Shown: positions 54,032-62,983 of the stretch, in pieces
Numbering within the stretch: position 1 is the first letter of the stretch
Layout: each line of letters opens with the position of its first letter
Source: Dermatophilus congolensis
GTDB taxonomy: Bacteria; Actinomycetota; Actinomycetes; Actinomycetales; Dermatophilaceae
Assembly: GCF_900187045.1 (NCBI RefSeq)
Contig: NZ_LT906453.1
Span: 1,612,001-1,676,000 of the forward strand
Direction: 5' to 3'
Length of the DNA: 64,000 bases
Program-made: the position numbers and the translations under genes
The notes under the pieces: generated by a model
What the model was told of the DNA's origin: nothing
What the model saw: only the letters and a program-made list of their open reading frames with translations
Databases searched by the model: none

Positions 54032-54618
54032 TGAGTGACGATGCACGGTTGGCGCGCGCTCGTGAGGCGATGGCGCAGGCAGTAGCGCAGGCGAGTAGGT
54101 CTTCGCAGTCCGAGGGGTCAGGTGCATTGTCGGTTTCTGCCGACTACGCACAAGCTAAACGGATTGCGCTGCGTAAGTTAGCGGCGGCACCAAGGTCTCG
54201 GGCACAGCTTGCTGAGGCGATCACGGCTAAAGACATTCCGCAGGAAACAGCTGATCAGGTCTTGGACCGTTTGGAAGACGCTGGTTTGGTTGATGATGCG
54301 GCTTACGCACAGATGTTGGTGCGTAGCTTGCGGGATTCTAAGGGACTGTCGAAGCGGTCGCTGGAGATGGAACTGGCCAAGAGAGGCGTGGAGGCCACGA
54401 TCGTTGAAGATGCTGTTGAGCATCTTGACGTGGAGCGTGATAAAGAGGCTGCTCGCGCAGTTGTCGATAAGAAGCTGCGGTCGATGAGTGGCCTTGACAT
54501 TGAAACGAAGAAACGTCGCCTGCTGGGTTTGCTTGGTCGGCGAGGGTATTCGGCAGGTGTCGCGTTTTCGGTGGTTGCTCAGGCTTTGGATGCTTTGCCT
54601 GAGCATGCTCGGGATTGA
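54031..54618 (+). CDS. recX: Regulatory protein RecX
   Basis: Encodes 195 residues overlapping the recA stop by one base. Three RecX helical repeats are visible: ARSRAQLAEAITAKDIPQET then LEDAGLVDDAAYAQMLVRS; GLSKRSLEMELAKRGVE; and ETKKRRLLGLLGRRGYSAGV. RecX binds RecA filaments and limits their activity. Cotranscription with recA keeps the two in balance. Confidence 0.95.
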   Translation: MSDDARLARAREAMAQAVAQASRSSQSEGSGALSVSADYAQAKRIALRKLAAAPRSRAQLAEAITAKDIPQETADQVLDRLEDAGLVDDAAYAQMLVRSLRDSKGLSKRSLEMELAKRGVEATIVEDAVEHLDVERDKEAARAVVDKKLRSMSGLDIETKKRRLLGLLGRRGYSAGVAFSVVAQALDALPEHARD

Positions 54619-54681
54619 CGTGTAGCTGGTTAAATTGAGCAGCTTGGCGGGTAACCGCTGGAGCTGTGATCGTCCGGTAGG

Positions 54682-54713
54682 GCGCAGGCCACCTCAGGTG
54701 AGGTGGCCTGCGC
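54682..54713 (+). terminator. Terminator after recA-recX
   Basis: GCGCAGGCCACCTC (54682-54695) pairs with GAGGTGGCCTGCGC (54700-54713) around a 4-nt loop, 63 nt after recX. A partly T-rich TTGTCGTGT follows. Confidence 0.85.
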
Positions 54714-54775
54714 TTGTCGTGTCGCGGGATCGGTGTCGGTTTCGTGGGCGCAGGGGTGAGGTTGGAGAATAGTTT

Positions 54776-56308
54776 GTGATGACGACTTATCAAGTGCGCA
54801 CTCACGGGTGCCAGATGAATGTGCATGATTCCGAGCGTCTTGCGGGGCTCTTGGAGGCCGCGGGGTACGTGGATTACGAATCGGTTCCACCGACTGAACG
54901 TTTGGAAGAGCCAGACATTGTCGTGTTCAACACGTGCGCAGTGCGTGAGAACGCGGACAACAAGCTCTACGGCAACTTGGGGCAGTTGCGTCCAGCCAAG
55001 ACGAAAAACCCCGACATGCAGATCGCTGTTGGTGGATGCATGGCGCAGAAAGACAAAGACCTCATCGTTGCTAAAGCGCCGTGGGTCGATGTTGTTTTCG
55101 GTACGCACAACATCGGGTCGTTGCCGGTGCTGTTGGAGCGGGCACGTCACAACAAGAAGGCTGAGGTGGAGATCCTCGAGTCTTTGGAGACATTCCCCTC
55201 GACGTTGCCGACGAGGCGTGACTCGGCTTACGCCGGCTGGGTGTCGATTTCGGTGGGCTGTAACAACACCTGCACCTACTGCATTGTTCCGGCGTTGCGC
55301 GGTAAAGAGCAGGACCGCCGCCCGGGCGACATCCTCGCTGAAGTTAAGGCACTCGTGGCCGAGGGTGTCCTTGAAGTGACACTGCTTGGGCAGAACGTGA
55401 ACACCTATGGGGTGGAGTTCGGGGACCGTGGCGCATTCGCTAAGTTGCTGCGCGCCTGCGGTGATATCGATGGCCTGGAGCGTGTGCGTTTCACTAGCCC
55501 ACATCCGGCGGCGTTCACTGATGACGTCATCTCCGCCATGGCAGAAACGCCGAATGTGATGCCGAGCCTGCATATGCCGTTGCAGTCCGGTTCGGATTCG
55601 GTGCTGCGAGCGATGCGCCGCTCGTACCGTAGCGAGAAGTTCCTGGGCATCATTGAGCGAGTCCGGGAGCAGATCCCGCACGCGGCGATCACTACGGACA
55701 TCATCGTGGGATTCCCGGGCGAAACAGATCAAGATTTCGAAGACACTCTTGAGGTTGTTCGGGCCTCGCGGTTCTCCAGTGCATTCACGTTCCAGTACTC
55801 GATCCGCCCCGGCACCCCGGCAGCGACGATGGATAACCAAATCCCCAAAGAGGTTGTCCAGGAACGCTTCAACCGGTTGGTTGCGTTGCAGGACGAGATC
55901 AGCTGGGAACAAAACCGTGCCCTTGAAGGCCAGACGGTTGAGGTGCTTGTCGCTCCGTTTGAGGGCCGTAAAGATGTAGAGACTGCGCGGATGTCTGGCC
56001 GGGCACGCGATAACCGTCTCGTGCATTTCTCGTTGCCTGAGGGACTGTCGGAGTCCGAACGCCCCCGCCCAGGAGACCTTGTCGATGTGGCAGTGACCTA
56101 TGGGGCCCCGCACCACTTGGTTGCCGACTCGGCAGTGGCCCAGAACCCAGACGAGCGGGTTTTCTCCGTGCGCCGCACCATCGGTGGTGACGCGTGGGAA
56201 CGTCTAGAAGGCAACCCGGTTCCGCACAAACCAACGGTCAGCTTGGGGCTACCGACTATAGGTGCGCGGCCACAAACTGCATCTACCGGAGCCTGCGGAA
56301 GCTGCTGA
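54776..56308 (+). CDS. miaB: tRNA-2-methylthio-N6-dimethylallyladenosine synthase
   Basis: Encodes 510 residues from GTG 54776, favoured over ATG 54779 by GGAG at 8-nt spacing. A radical-SAM methylthiotransferase acting at A37 of tRNA. UPF0004 cysteines are in [20 protein letters not shown] and GGCMAQ; the radical-SAM CxxxCxxC is [17 protein letters not shown] near 162. A TRAM domain follows near 375-450. The C-terminus has a ~60-residue extension ending in ACGSC. miaA, which makes its substrate, lies next downstream. Confidence 0.97.
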   Translation: MMTTYQVRTHGCQMNVHDSERLAGLLEAAGYVDYESVPPTERLEEPDIVVFNTCAVRENADNKLYGNLGQLRPAKTKNPDMQIAVGGCMAQKDKDLIVAKAPWVDVVFGTHNIGSLPVLLERARHNKKAEVEILESLETFPSTLPTRRDSAYAGWVSISVGCNNTCTYCIVPALRGKEQDRRPGDILAEVKALVAEGVLEVTLLGQNVNTYGVEFGDRGAFAKLLRACGDIDGLERVRFTSPHPAAFTDDVISAMAETPNVMPSLHMPLQSGSDSVLRAMRRSYRSEKFLGIIERVREQIPHAAITTDIIVGFPGETDQDFEDTLEVVRASRFSSAFTFQYSIRPGTPAATMDNQIPKEVVQERFNRLVALQDEISWEQNRALEGQTVEVLVAPFEGRKDVETARMSGRARDNRLVHFSLPEGLSESERPRPGDLVDVAVTYGAPHHLVADSAVAQNPDERVFSVRRTIGGDAWERLEGNPVPHKPTVSLGLPTIGARPQTASTGACGSC

Positions 56309-56313
56309 GGTGC

Positions 56314-56354
56314 CCCGGGCATCACTTGTACGCAGATGCGTCGTGATGCCCGGG
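56314..56354 (+). terminator. Hairpin between miaB and miaA
   Basis: CCCGGGCATCAC (56314-56325) pairs perfectly with GTGATGCCCGGG (56343-56354) around a 17-nt loop, 6 nt after the miaB stop. Confidence 0.8.
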
Positions 56355-56401
56355 AAAGCAGAAACTTTTCATCACTGGAAACGAAGACGGCGGGTGGGTT
56401 C

Positions 56402-57340
56402 GTGACCGAACAAGTGCCACAAGTGGTTGCAGTTGTGGGCCCAACAGCGACGGGAAAAACCGCGCTAGCGGTGCGCCTTGCCGAGCAGTTGGGTGGAGAA
56501 ATCGTTAACGCTGATGCGTTCGCGTTGTACGCGGGCATGGATATCGGCACTGCTAAACCAACCAACGCTGAGCGGGGAAACATCCCTCACCACCAGATCG
56601 ATGTTCTCGACATTGCTGATGATGCGAGCGTGGCCGCCTATCAGCGGCACGTGCGCACCGATATTGATGGAATCATCGCCCGTGGAAACCTCCCTGTGCT
56701 GGTAGGAGGGTCCGGGCTGTATGTGCGCGCAGCTATCGATGTGCTGGAAATCCCGCCAACTGATCCTCGAGTTCGTGCACGGTGGGAGGCGCACGCCGCA
56801 ACGGAAGGCACTCCCGCCCTATACCAAAAGCTCACCGAACTGGATCCACAGGCCGCCGCAGCTATCGAACCGCGCAACACCCGCCGTATTGTTCGCGCTT
56901 TAGAAGTCATCGAGCTCACTGGACGCCCGTTCTCGGCAACCATGCCGAGACGTGAATTCGTCCGTCCCACCGTGATGCTGGGCCTGCACCTAGATCGAGA
57001 CTTACTCGACACCCGCATCGAAACTCGGGTGCGGGATATGTGGCGCGCTGGACTGCTCGAGGAAGTCGCGGCACTGGAACAGCGTGGTCTGTCCCAGACC
57101 AGGACAGCTTCTCGCGCTGTGGGGTACCGCGAAGCTTTGGCGCAGCTCAGCGGATCCATGAGCGAAGAAGAAGCCATCGAGGCCACCACCGTCGCCACTC
57201 GGCGCCTGGCGCGCAGACAAATTAGCTGGTTCACCCCTGACCCGCGCATCACGTGGATTGATGCCCACGATCCCAGCAGCGTTCTGCCCGCTGCCCTGGC
57301 CGCACTCCAGCAGCACGGTCTCAGCAGTCCTGCTCTGTGA
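56402..57340 (+). CDS. miaA: tRNA dimethylallyltransferase
   Basis: Encodes 312 residues from GTG 56402 (VTEQVPQVVAVVGPTATGKT), preceded by a G-rich stretch; the upstream 22 codons cross the terminator hairpin and are excluded. P-loop GPTATGKTAL, the substrate-threonine/aspartate segment NADAFALYAGMDIGTAKPT near 36, HHQIDVLD near 63, GGSGLYVRA near 100 and the ASRAVGYREAL block near 235 are present. The more common NADSMQ motif reads NADAFA here. Confidence 0.96.
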   Translation: MTEQVPQVVAVVGPTATGKTALAVRLAEQLGGEIVNADAFALYAGMDIGTAKPTNAERGNIPHHQIDVLDIADDASVAAYQRHVRTDIDGIIARGNLPVLVGGSGLYVRAAIDVLEIPPTDPRVRARWEAHAATEGTPALYQKLTELDPQAAAAIEPRNTRRIVRALEVIELTGRPFSATMPRREFVRPTVMLGLHLDRDLLDTRIETRVRDMWRAGLLEEVAALEQRGLSQTRTASRAVGYREALAQLSGSMSEEEAIEATTVATRRLARRQISWFTPDPRITWIDAHDPSSVLPAALAALQQHGLSSPAL

Positions 57341-57395
57341 TAAACACCCGACCAAACACATAATCCACTCAGCACATCGCGGGAGAATGAATCAC

Positions 57396-58274
57396 GTGAA
57401 CGCAACAACCCCCGCCCCCGTCGCATACTCCTTCACCAAGGGGCACGGCACCCAAAACGACTTTGTGCTTATCCCTGACCTCGATGGCACGCGTGGCCTA
57501 GCCCCTGACCAGGTCCGTCGACTCGCGGACCGCCGCGCAGGTATAGGCGGCGATGGTGTAATCCGAGTTGTGCCCACCGCATTGTGTGGTGAACCCGAGA
57601 TCGAGGCGCTGGCGGGCCAGGCTGAATGGTTCATGGATTACCGCAATGCTGATGGCACGCCTGCGGAAATGTGCGGGAATGGGACGCGGGTTTTCGCTGC
57701 CTATTTGCGGCGGGAGCGGTTGGTGACTGAGAACAGTTACATGATTGCTACGCGCGCGGGAATTAAACGCATCGGGGTCGAGGGTGCGGTGTATTCCACG
57801 GGGCTGGGGCAGTACACCTTGACCGCGCAGAGCGAGTTCGAGGCGCAGGGTTTTGATGCGCGGGTATCGGTGCCTGGATTTGAGGGGTTAGCGGGCGTGA
57901 GTGTCGATATGGGAAACCCGCACACGGTGGTGATGCTTCCTTGTGAGGTTGATCTACCTGCCGTGGATTTGAGTGCAGCTCCGGTGGTGACGCCGCTGCC
58001 TGAGCATGGAACCAATGTGGAGCTCGTGCAGGTTATTGGTCCGGGGCATCTGCAGATGCGGGTGTTTGAGCGCGGTGTTGGTGAAACGCGTTCGTGTGGC
58101 ACGGGCGCTGCGGCTGCGGCGGTGGCGGCAATGCTGTGCAGTGGCGAGGATGGAGCTAACCAGTGGCGGGTTGATGTGCCCGGGGGAAGCCTTCACGTCG
58201 CTGTGGGTGCGGACCGTCAGGTGACTCTTTCTGGACCTGCTGAGTTGATTGCTGATGGTGTGACGCGGCTGTGA
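57396..58274 (+). CDS. dapF: Diaminopimelate epimerase
   Basis: Encodes 292 residues from GTG 57396 (VNATTPAPVAYSFTKGHGTQ). GGGAG at 57381-57385 is 10 nt away from it, whereas the ATG at 57387 lies almost on top of that site. It interconverts LL- and meso-DAP for lysine and peptidoglycan. The two catalytic cysteines are in NADGTPAEMCGNGTR near 85 and ETRSCGTGA near 232. The miaA-dapF order is usual in Actinobacteria. Confidence 0.96.
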   Translation: MNATTPAPVAYSFTKGHGTQNDFVLIPDLDGTRGLAPDQVRRLADRRAGIGGDGVIRVVPTALCGEPEIEALAGQAEWFMDYRNADGTPAEMCGNGTRVFAAYLRRERLVTENSYMIATRAGIKRIGVEGAVYSTGLGQYTLTAQSEFEAQGFDARVSVPGFEGLAGVSVDMGNPHTVVMLPCEVDLPAVDLSAAPVVTPLPEHGTNVELVQVIGPGHLQMRVFERGVGETRSCGTGAAAAAVAAMLCSGEDGANQWRVDVPGGSLHVAVGADRQVTLSGPAELIADGVTRL

Positions 58275-58290
58275 GGCAGTTGGCCTGATT

Positions 58291-58319
58291 GCCTGTGGCT
58301 GGCGGGGTCAGCTGCAGGC
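58291..58319. terminator. Convergent hairpin dapF/methyltransferase
   Basis: GCCTGTGGCTG (58291-58301) pairs with CAGCTGCAGGC (58309-58319) except for two central mismatches. The right arm enters the last codons of the minus-strand gene. Confidence 0.45.
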
Positions 58320-58946
58320 AGTCTCAGTTTCGCTGTCGCGGTGCACATGAAGAATCCGGAAGCCTTTGGCCGTGGCTGCTCGGCGCACTGTGAAAGCATC
58401 GGGCAGGGTTGCTGTGAGCCAGGTCTGTAGTGAGTCGGCGCCGAGGTTTTTGCTGACTACGAGGTAGGCGTCTGCGCTGGGGGAGAGGCGAGGCAGCCAG
58501 GTTAAGAGCAGGGCGTGTAATGCCGGTTTGCCGATCCGGATGGGTGGGTTGGACCAGATGAGGTCGAAGCGGGTTTCTTCAGGGACTTCTTCTGGGGCTA
58601 GGGCCTGTACGCGTGTGCAGCCCAGTGTTGCTGCGTTTGTTGCGGTGAGTTCTCGGGATCGTCGGTTGACGTCAACGGCGATGACGTCAGCTTCAGGGGA
58701 GAGCATTCCGAGGGTGCAGGCGATGGGTCCCCAGCCGCATCCGATGTCGAGGAAGGTTCCGCTTGTGGGGGGGTGGGGTACTTCGCGGAGAAGAACGGAT
58801 GTTCCTGGGTCGAGCCGGTCGCCGGAGAACACGCCGTCTGCTGAGGCGATTTCGACATCGCGGCCGGCGAGGTTGACGCGCAGGGTGCGGGTGCGGGCAG
58901 GTCCAGTTGGGTCGGTGTCGAAGTAGTGGCTGGTCGGGCTCGGCAT
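58308..58946 (-). CDS. Class I SAM-dependent methyltransferase (RsmC-like MTS domain)
   Basis: Encodes 212 residues. SAM-binding motif I FLDIGCGWGPIACTLG near 67, motif II VIAVDVNRRS near 88 and the amino-methyltransferase motif IV as WSNPPIRIGK near 130. N-terminal SHYFDTDPTGP and EIASADGVFSGDRLDPGT are the hallmarks of the MTS family (RsmC/RsmD relatives), which methylate guanine N2 in rRNA. Only the single catalytic half of RsmC is present, common in Actinobacteria. Exact target is inferred. Confidence 0.85.
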   Translation of the reverse strand: MPSPTSHYFDTDPTGPARTRTLRVNLAGRDVEIASADGVFSGDRLDPGTSVLLREVPHPPTSGTFLDIGCGWGPIACTLGMLSPEADVIAVDVNRRSRELTATNAATLGCTRVQALAPEEVPEETRFDLIWSNPPIRIGKPALHALLLTWLPRLSPSADAYLVVSKNLGADSLQTWLTATLPDAFTVRRAATAKGFRILHVHRDSETETACS

Positions 58947-59111
58947 GGGCTTAGGTTACCGCTGGTGCGTCATGGTCGGTTTGTCTGCGCGGGGCTTTGC
59001 GTACCTGTGGGGGAGTGTGGGGAACAGGATGGTTGAGTGTTGCGTTGTTGCCGGTACCGGTTCTTGGGCATTCCCGTTTGAGCCGGATGATCATGCGACT
59101 ATGAGAGGGAT

Positions 59112-60641
59112 ATGACGAACAACGATCACACAACTCACGCCCCCGACATCGAGCAGACCGGTTACGGTGCGGCATTCGGTGGGCTCCGTGACTCTGCCGA
59201 GTATGAAGATGTTTTCGCGCGTCGAGCTGCTGCCTTGTCTGACACCAGTGACACCGACGCCCATGCCACCTGGGATGGTGACCAGTTCGAACGTGAGGAA
59301 CGCGCGGCGATGCGCCGTGTTGATGGCCTCTCGACTGAGCTGGAAGACGTTACCGAAGTTGAATACCGCCAGTTGCGTTTGGAGAACGTAGTGCTGGTGG
59401 GGGTGTGGAATTCTGGCTCGGTTGAGGATGCCGAGAACTCTCTACGCGAATTGGCAGCGTTGGCTGAAACTGCTGGGTCGCGGGTGTTGGCGGGGGTGCT
59501 GCAGCGCCGCGCTAAACCAGATCCGGCGACCTATCTCGGGTCGGGTAAAGCTGCTGAGCTGGCCGAGGTTGTTGCCGCTGAGGGCGCTGACACAGTTATC
59601 GCTGACTGTGAGCTTGCCCCCAGCCAGCGGCGTGCCTTGGAAGATGTGGTGAAGGTGAAGGTCATTGACCGCACCGCGTTGATCCTCGACATTTTTGCCC
59701 AGCACGCTAAGTCTAAAGAGGGTAAGGCTCAGGTTGAGCTGGCGCAGCTGGAGTATTTGTTGCCGCGTCTGCGTGGCTGGGGTGAGTCGATGTCCCGGCA
59801 GGCTGGTGGGCAGGTTTCTGGTGGTGCGGGTATGGGGTCGCGTGGCCCTGGTGAGACGAAGATCGAGCTTGATCGTCGCCGCATCAATACACGGATGGCC
59901 AAGCTGCGTCGCGAGATCCGTGAGATGAAGAAAATTCGGGTCACGAAGCGTTCGGGACGGGCTGCTCACAGCGTGCCCAGTGTGGTCATTGTTGGGTACA
60001 CCAACGCCGGTAAATCTAGCTTGCTGAACCGGCTCACCGGAGCTGGGGTGATGGTGGAGAACGCTTTGTTTGCCACGTTGGACACCACGGTTCGTCGCAC
60101 GAACACCCCCGATGGGCGTGAGTACACCATCGCGGACACGGTCGGTTTTGTGCGTTCGTTGCCGCACCAGCTGGTGGAGGCTTTCCGGTCCACGTTGGAG
60201 GAGGCCGGGGATGCTGATCTGCTCTTGCATGTGGTGGATGGCTCGCACCCGGATCCGATTGGGCAGATCAAGGCAGTATGTGAAGTGCTTGCTGAGGTGC
60301 GTCCTGATGAGCTTCGTGAAGTAGTGGTGGTGAACAAAACCGATCTAGCTGAAGAAGAGACGCTAGATCTTTTGCGCCGCTGTGAGGCTGACGCGGTGTT
60401 CGTTTCAGCACGCACGGGTGAGGGGATAGAGCAGTTGCGTCAGCTTGTCGCTGATCATCTGCCAGTCCCGGATGTTCACCTGCGTGTTCTGATTCCTTAT
60501 CAGCGCGGCGATTTGGTGTCGCTGTTGCATGGGCAGGGCGATATCCGTAGTGAGGAGCACACCCCTGAGGGCACGTTGATTGAAGGTTTTGTGCGGCACG
60601 AAAAAGCTAGTGAGTTCGCGCCGTTCCTTGTGGAGTCGTGA
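59112..60641 (+). CDS. hflX: GTPase HflX
   Basis: Encodes 509 residues from ATG 59112. The N-terminal HflX domain (LRLENVVLVGVWNSG near 88; RAKPDPATYLGSGKAAELAE near 130; GETKIELDRRRI near 248) is followed by a helical linker and the G domain: G1 VGYTNAGKSSLLN near 292, G3 DTVGFVRSLPHQLVEAF near 340, G4 VVNKTDLAEE near 405. HflX splits stalled or heat-damaged 70S ribosomes. The first ~85 residues are an acidic extension usual in Actinobacteria. Confidence 0.96.
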   Translation: MTNNDHTTHAPDIEQTGYGAAFGGLRDSAEYEDVFARRAAALSDTSDTDAHATWDGDQFEREERAAMRRVDGLSTELEDVTEVEYRQLRLENVVLVGVWNSGSVEDAENSLRELAALAETAGSRVLAGVLQRRAKPDPATYLGSGKAAELAEVVAAEGADTVIADCELAPSQRRALEDVVKVKVIDRTALILDIFAQHAKSKEGKAQVELAQLEYLLPRLRGWGESMSRQAGGQVSGGAGMGSRGPGETKIELDRRRINTRMAKLRREIREMKKIRVTKRSGRAAHSVPSVVIVGYTNAGKSSLLNRLTGAGVMVENALFATLDTTVRRTNTPDGREYTIADTVGFVRSLPHQLVEAFRSTLEEAGDADLLLHVVDGSHPDPIGQIKAVCEVLAEVRPDELREVVVVNKTDLAEEETLDLLRRCEADAVFVSARTGEGIEQLRQLVADHLPVPDVHLRVLIPYQRGDLVSLLHGQGDIRSEEHTPEGTLIEGFVRHEKASEFAPFLVES

Positions 60642-60667
60642 GTTTTCTTCGCCACGTTCTTCCTCAA

Positions 60668-60722
60668 CCCTCTGGGCGTTTTGGAAACTGCTGCTTTAGC
60701 AGTGGACAAGCAGTCCAGAGGG
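60668..60722 (+). other. Branched hairpin between hflX and the helicase
   Basis: CCCTCTGG (60668-60675) pairs with CCAGAGGG (60715-60722), enclosing ACTGCT/AGCAGT. It may end the hflX transcript or shape the leader of the helicase gene. Confidence 0.4.
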
Positions 60723-60751
60723 GTGGGTGAGGGGCACTAGGGTGGTGGATT

Positions 60752-62983
60752 GTGTCGTCGCCTTCTGTGAAAACCCTGCTTGAGGCCGCTGTTGCCGGAA
60801 TTGGTGGTTCCCCGCGTGCCGGTCAGGTGTCGATGGCTGAGGCGATTAGCGCCGCTGTCGATTCTGGTGAGCATTTGCTGGTTCAGGCTGGGACCGGTAC
60901 GGGTAAGTCGTTGGCGTATTTGGTGCCAGCTGCAGCACATGCGCAGGCGACGGGAACCCCGGTTGTGGTGGCTACGGCAACACTGGCGTTGCAGGGGCAG
61001 ATCGTTGACCGTGATCTGCCACGGTTGGCTGAGTCGCTGCGTGGGTATTTGCCTCGGCCGTTGACGTATGGGCTGGTCAAGGGGCGTCGTAACTACATTT
61101 GTGTGCACAAAATTTCTGGCGGTATGCCTGAGGACGATGACGATGCTTTGTTCGGTGTCGGCCAGGTGGATGAGCAGATCGGGCGTCTGGGGCAAGAGGT
61201 TTTGCGGCTACGGCAGTGGGCTCAGGAAACCGAATCTGGTGACCGTGATGATCTGGTCCCGGGGGTTTCTGAGCGCGCTTGGCGTCAAGTGTCGGTGTCG
61301 GCGCGGGAGTGCCTAGGGTCGCGGTGTCCGATGCGTGAGGAGTGTTTTGTTGAGCAGGCGCGGGCAGCGGCTGCTGACGTTGACATCGTGGTCACAAACC
61401 ATTCGTTTGCTTCTATTGATGCGTTTGAAGGGCGGCGTCTGCTGCCTGAGCATGATCTTCTTGTGGTCGATGAGGCCCATGAACTCGTTGATCGGGTGAC
61501 AGCGACGGTCACTGATGAGCTGGGCTCTAAATCTGTTGGTAGTGCTGCACGTAAAGCTGCCTCGCATGCTGATGCCAATGAGTTCGCTTTGGCTGGTGAT
61601 GGGTTGGCTGTTGCTTTGGAAGCGGTTCCCGAGGGCAGGGTGCAGACTGCCCCGGAAATGCTGGTTCAGGCTTTGGGGCGTGTGCATGAGGCTGCGCGCC
61701 TGCTGTGGGGGTCTTTGAAGGGCGAAGGCGGCGAACCTGTCGAGGGCGCAAAGAAAGTCGCTCGTGCCGCGGTTGAAGAGATCCACGCTTTCACTGAACG
61801 TGCTTTGGAAAACAGGGAACTCGATGTGCTCTGGGTGACTAAAGACGACCGCAGGGGAGCGGTGCTGCGTATCGCGCCGATGAGTGTGGCGATGCAGCTG
61901 CGGGAGGCCATGTTCACCGAACGGACGGTTGTGTTGACCTCAGCCACGCTGGAGTTGGGGGGATCTTTCGACCCTGTAGCTGGGCAGATGGGATTGCGGG
62001 GGCAGGGAGCCCCGGCATGGCGTTGCGTGGATGTGGGTAGCCCGTTCGACTATGCGCGGCAAGGAATCGCGTACGTGGCTGACCGGCTGCCTACGCCTGG
62101 ACGTGATGGCGCTGCGACGGAGGTTTTCGACGAGATCGAAGCTCTCATTCGTGCTGCTGGCGGCAGAACATTGGGGCTGTTTAGTTCGATGCGCGCAGCT
62201 AAGACTGCTGCGGAGCAGATGCGGGAACGCTTCGGCGATGACCTGGACATTCTGTGTCAGGGAGATGACCAACTATCGACGTTGGTGAGGCAGTTCGCCT
62301 CGGATGCCAGCACTTGCCTGTTTGGGACGCTTTCGTTGTGGCAGGGCGTTGATGTGCCTGGCTCGGCGTGTCAGCTGGTCATTATTGACCGGATCCCGTT
62401 TCCCCGCCCCGATGACCCTCTCACTGAGGCGCGCACTCGCGCCATTGGCTCTATGGGAGGTAATGGGTTTATGGCGGTTTCGGCTACTGCTGCGGCTCTC
62501 AAACTTGCGCAGGGGGCTGGGCGGTTGATCCGCCGTGCTGATGACCGTGGAGTTGTTGCTTTTCTCGATCCGCGAATGAAGAAAGCCCGTTATGCCGGGT
62601 TTTTGCAGGCTTCGCTGCCTGATATGTGGCCCACCACTGACCGTGATGTTGTGTTGGGGGCTCTTCAACGTCTTGATGCTGCGGCTGCGCCTGTGCTGCC
62701 GGTCGCGGCGCGTGGGGAGCGCGCGGTGATGAAATCTATGCCCGCCACTAGTGCTCCACCGATGGAACCTGGAGAAACCGAGCATCCAGCGCCGCGCGTA
62801 GAGCACACTGGCGCAGTGGACTCGAGTCTGGCAGTGACGGCGGGGCATAAGTGGGATGCCACTCTTGATGAAGAACTCCGCGATGGTCTCGATCTGGGGC
62901 TTGATATCTCTGAGCTTGCTGAACATCTTGAAATGCCACCTGAATCGATCATTGCCCGGATGAAAGCACTGAAACTGTCATGA
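60752..62983 (+). CDS. dinG: DinG/YoaA-type Fe-S DNA helicase
   Basis: Encodes 743 residues from GTG 60752. Superfamily 2 XPD-like helicase: Walker A VQAGTGTGKS at 44-53, TATLALQGQ motif Ia near 75, DEAH at 240-243, TSATLELGG near 395, LFSSMRAAK near 475 and QGAGRLIRR (motif VI) near 588. Four cysteines at 117, 187, 192 and 198 give the iron-sulfur cluster spacing of DinG/YoaA. It unwinds 5'-3' and can displace R-loops. No LexA box was seen in front of it. The C-terminal ~90 residues add a degenerate region ending in a helix-turn-helix-like LDISELAEHLEMPPESIIAR. Confidence 0.9.
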   Translation: MSSPSVKTLLEAAVAGIGGSPRAGQVSMAEAISAAVDSGEHLLVQAGTGTGKSLAYLVPAAAHAQATGTPVVVATATLALQGQIVDRDLPRLAESLRGYLPRPLTYGLVKGRRNYICVHKISGGMPEDDDDALFGVGQVDEQIGRLGQEVLRLRQWAQETESGDRDDLVPGVSERAWRQVSVSARECLGSRCPMREECFVEQARAAAADVDIVVTNHSFASIDAFEGRRLLPEHDLLVVDEAHELVDRVTATVTDELGSKSVGSAARKAASHADANEFALAGDGLAVALEAVPEGRVQTAPEMLVQALGRVHEAARLLWGSLKGEGGEPVEGAKKVARAAVEEIHAFTERALENRELDVLWVTKDDRRGAVLRIAPMSVAMQLREAMFTERTVVLTSATLELGGSFDPVAGQMGLRGQGAPAWRCVDVGSPFDYARQGIAYVADRLPTPGRDGAATEVFDEIEALIRAAGGRTLGLFSSMRAAKTAAEQMRERFGDDLDILCQGDDQLSTLVRQFASDASTCLFGTLSLWQGVDVPGSACQLVIIDRIPFPRPDDPLTEARTRAIGSMGGNGFMAVSATAAALKLAQGAGRLIRRADDRGVVAFLDPRMKKARYAGFLQASLPDMWPTTDRDVVLGALQRLDAAAAPVLPVAARGERAVMKSMPATSAPPMEPGETEHPAPRVEHTGAVDSSLAVTAGHKWDATLDEELRDGLDLGLDISELAEHLEMPPESIIARMKALKLS

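Noticed and set aside
52781-54151. 456-codon frame antisense to recA
   Set aside because: Shadow of recA coding; no recognisable domains.
54338-56116. 592-codon frame antisense to miaB
   Set aside because: The opposite strand encodes complete recX and miaB with catalytic motifs; the antisense product shows no family features.
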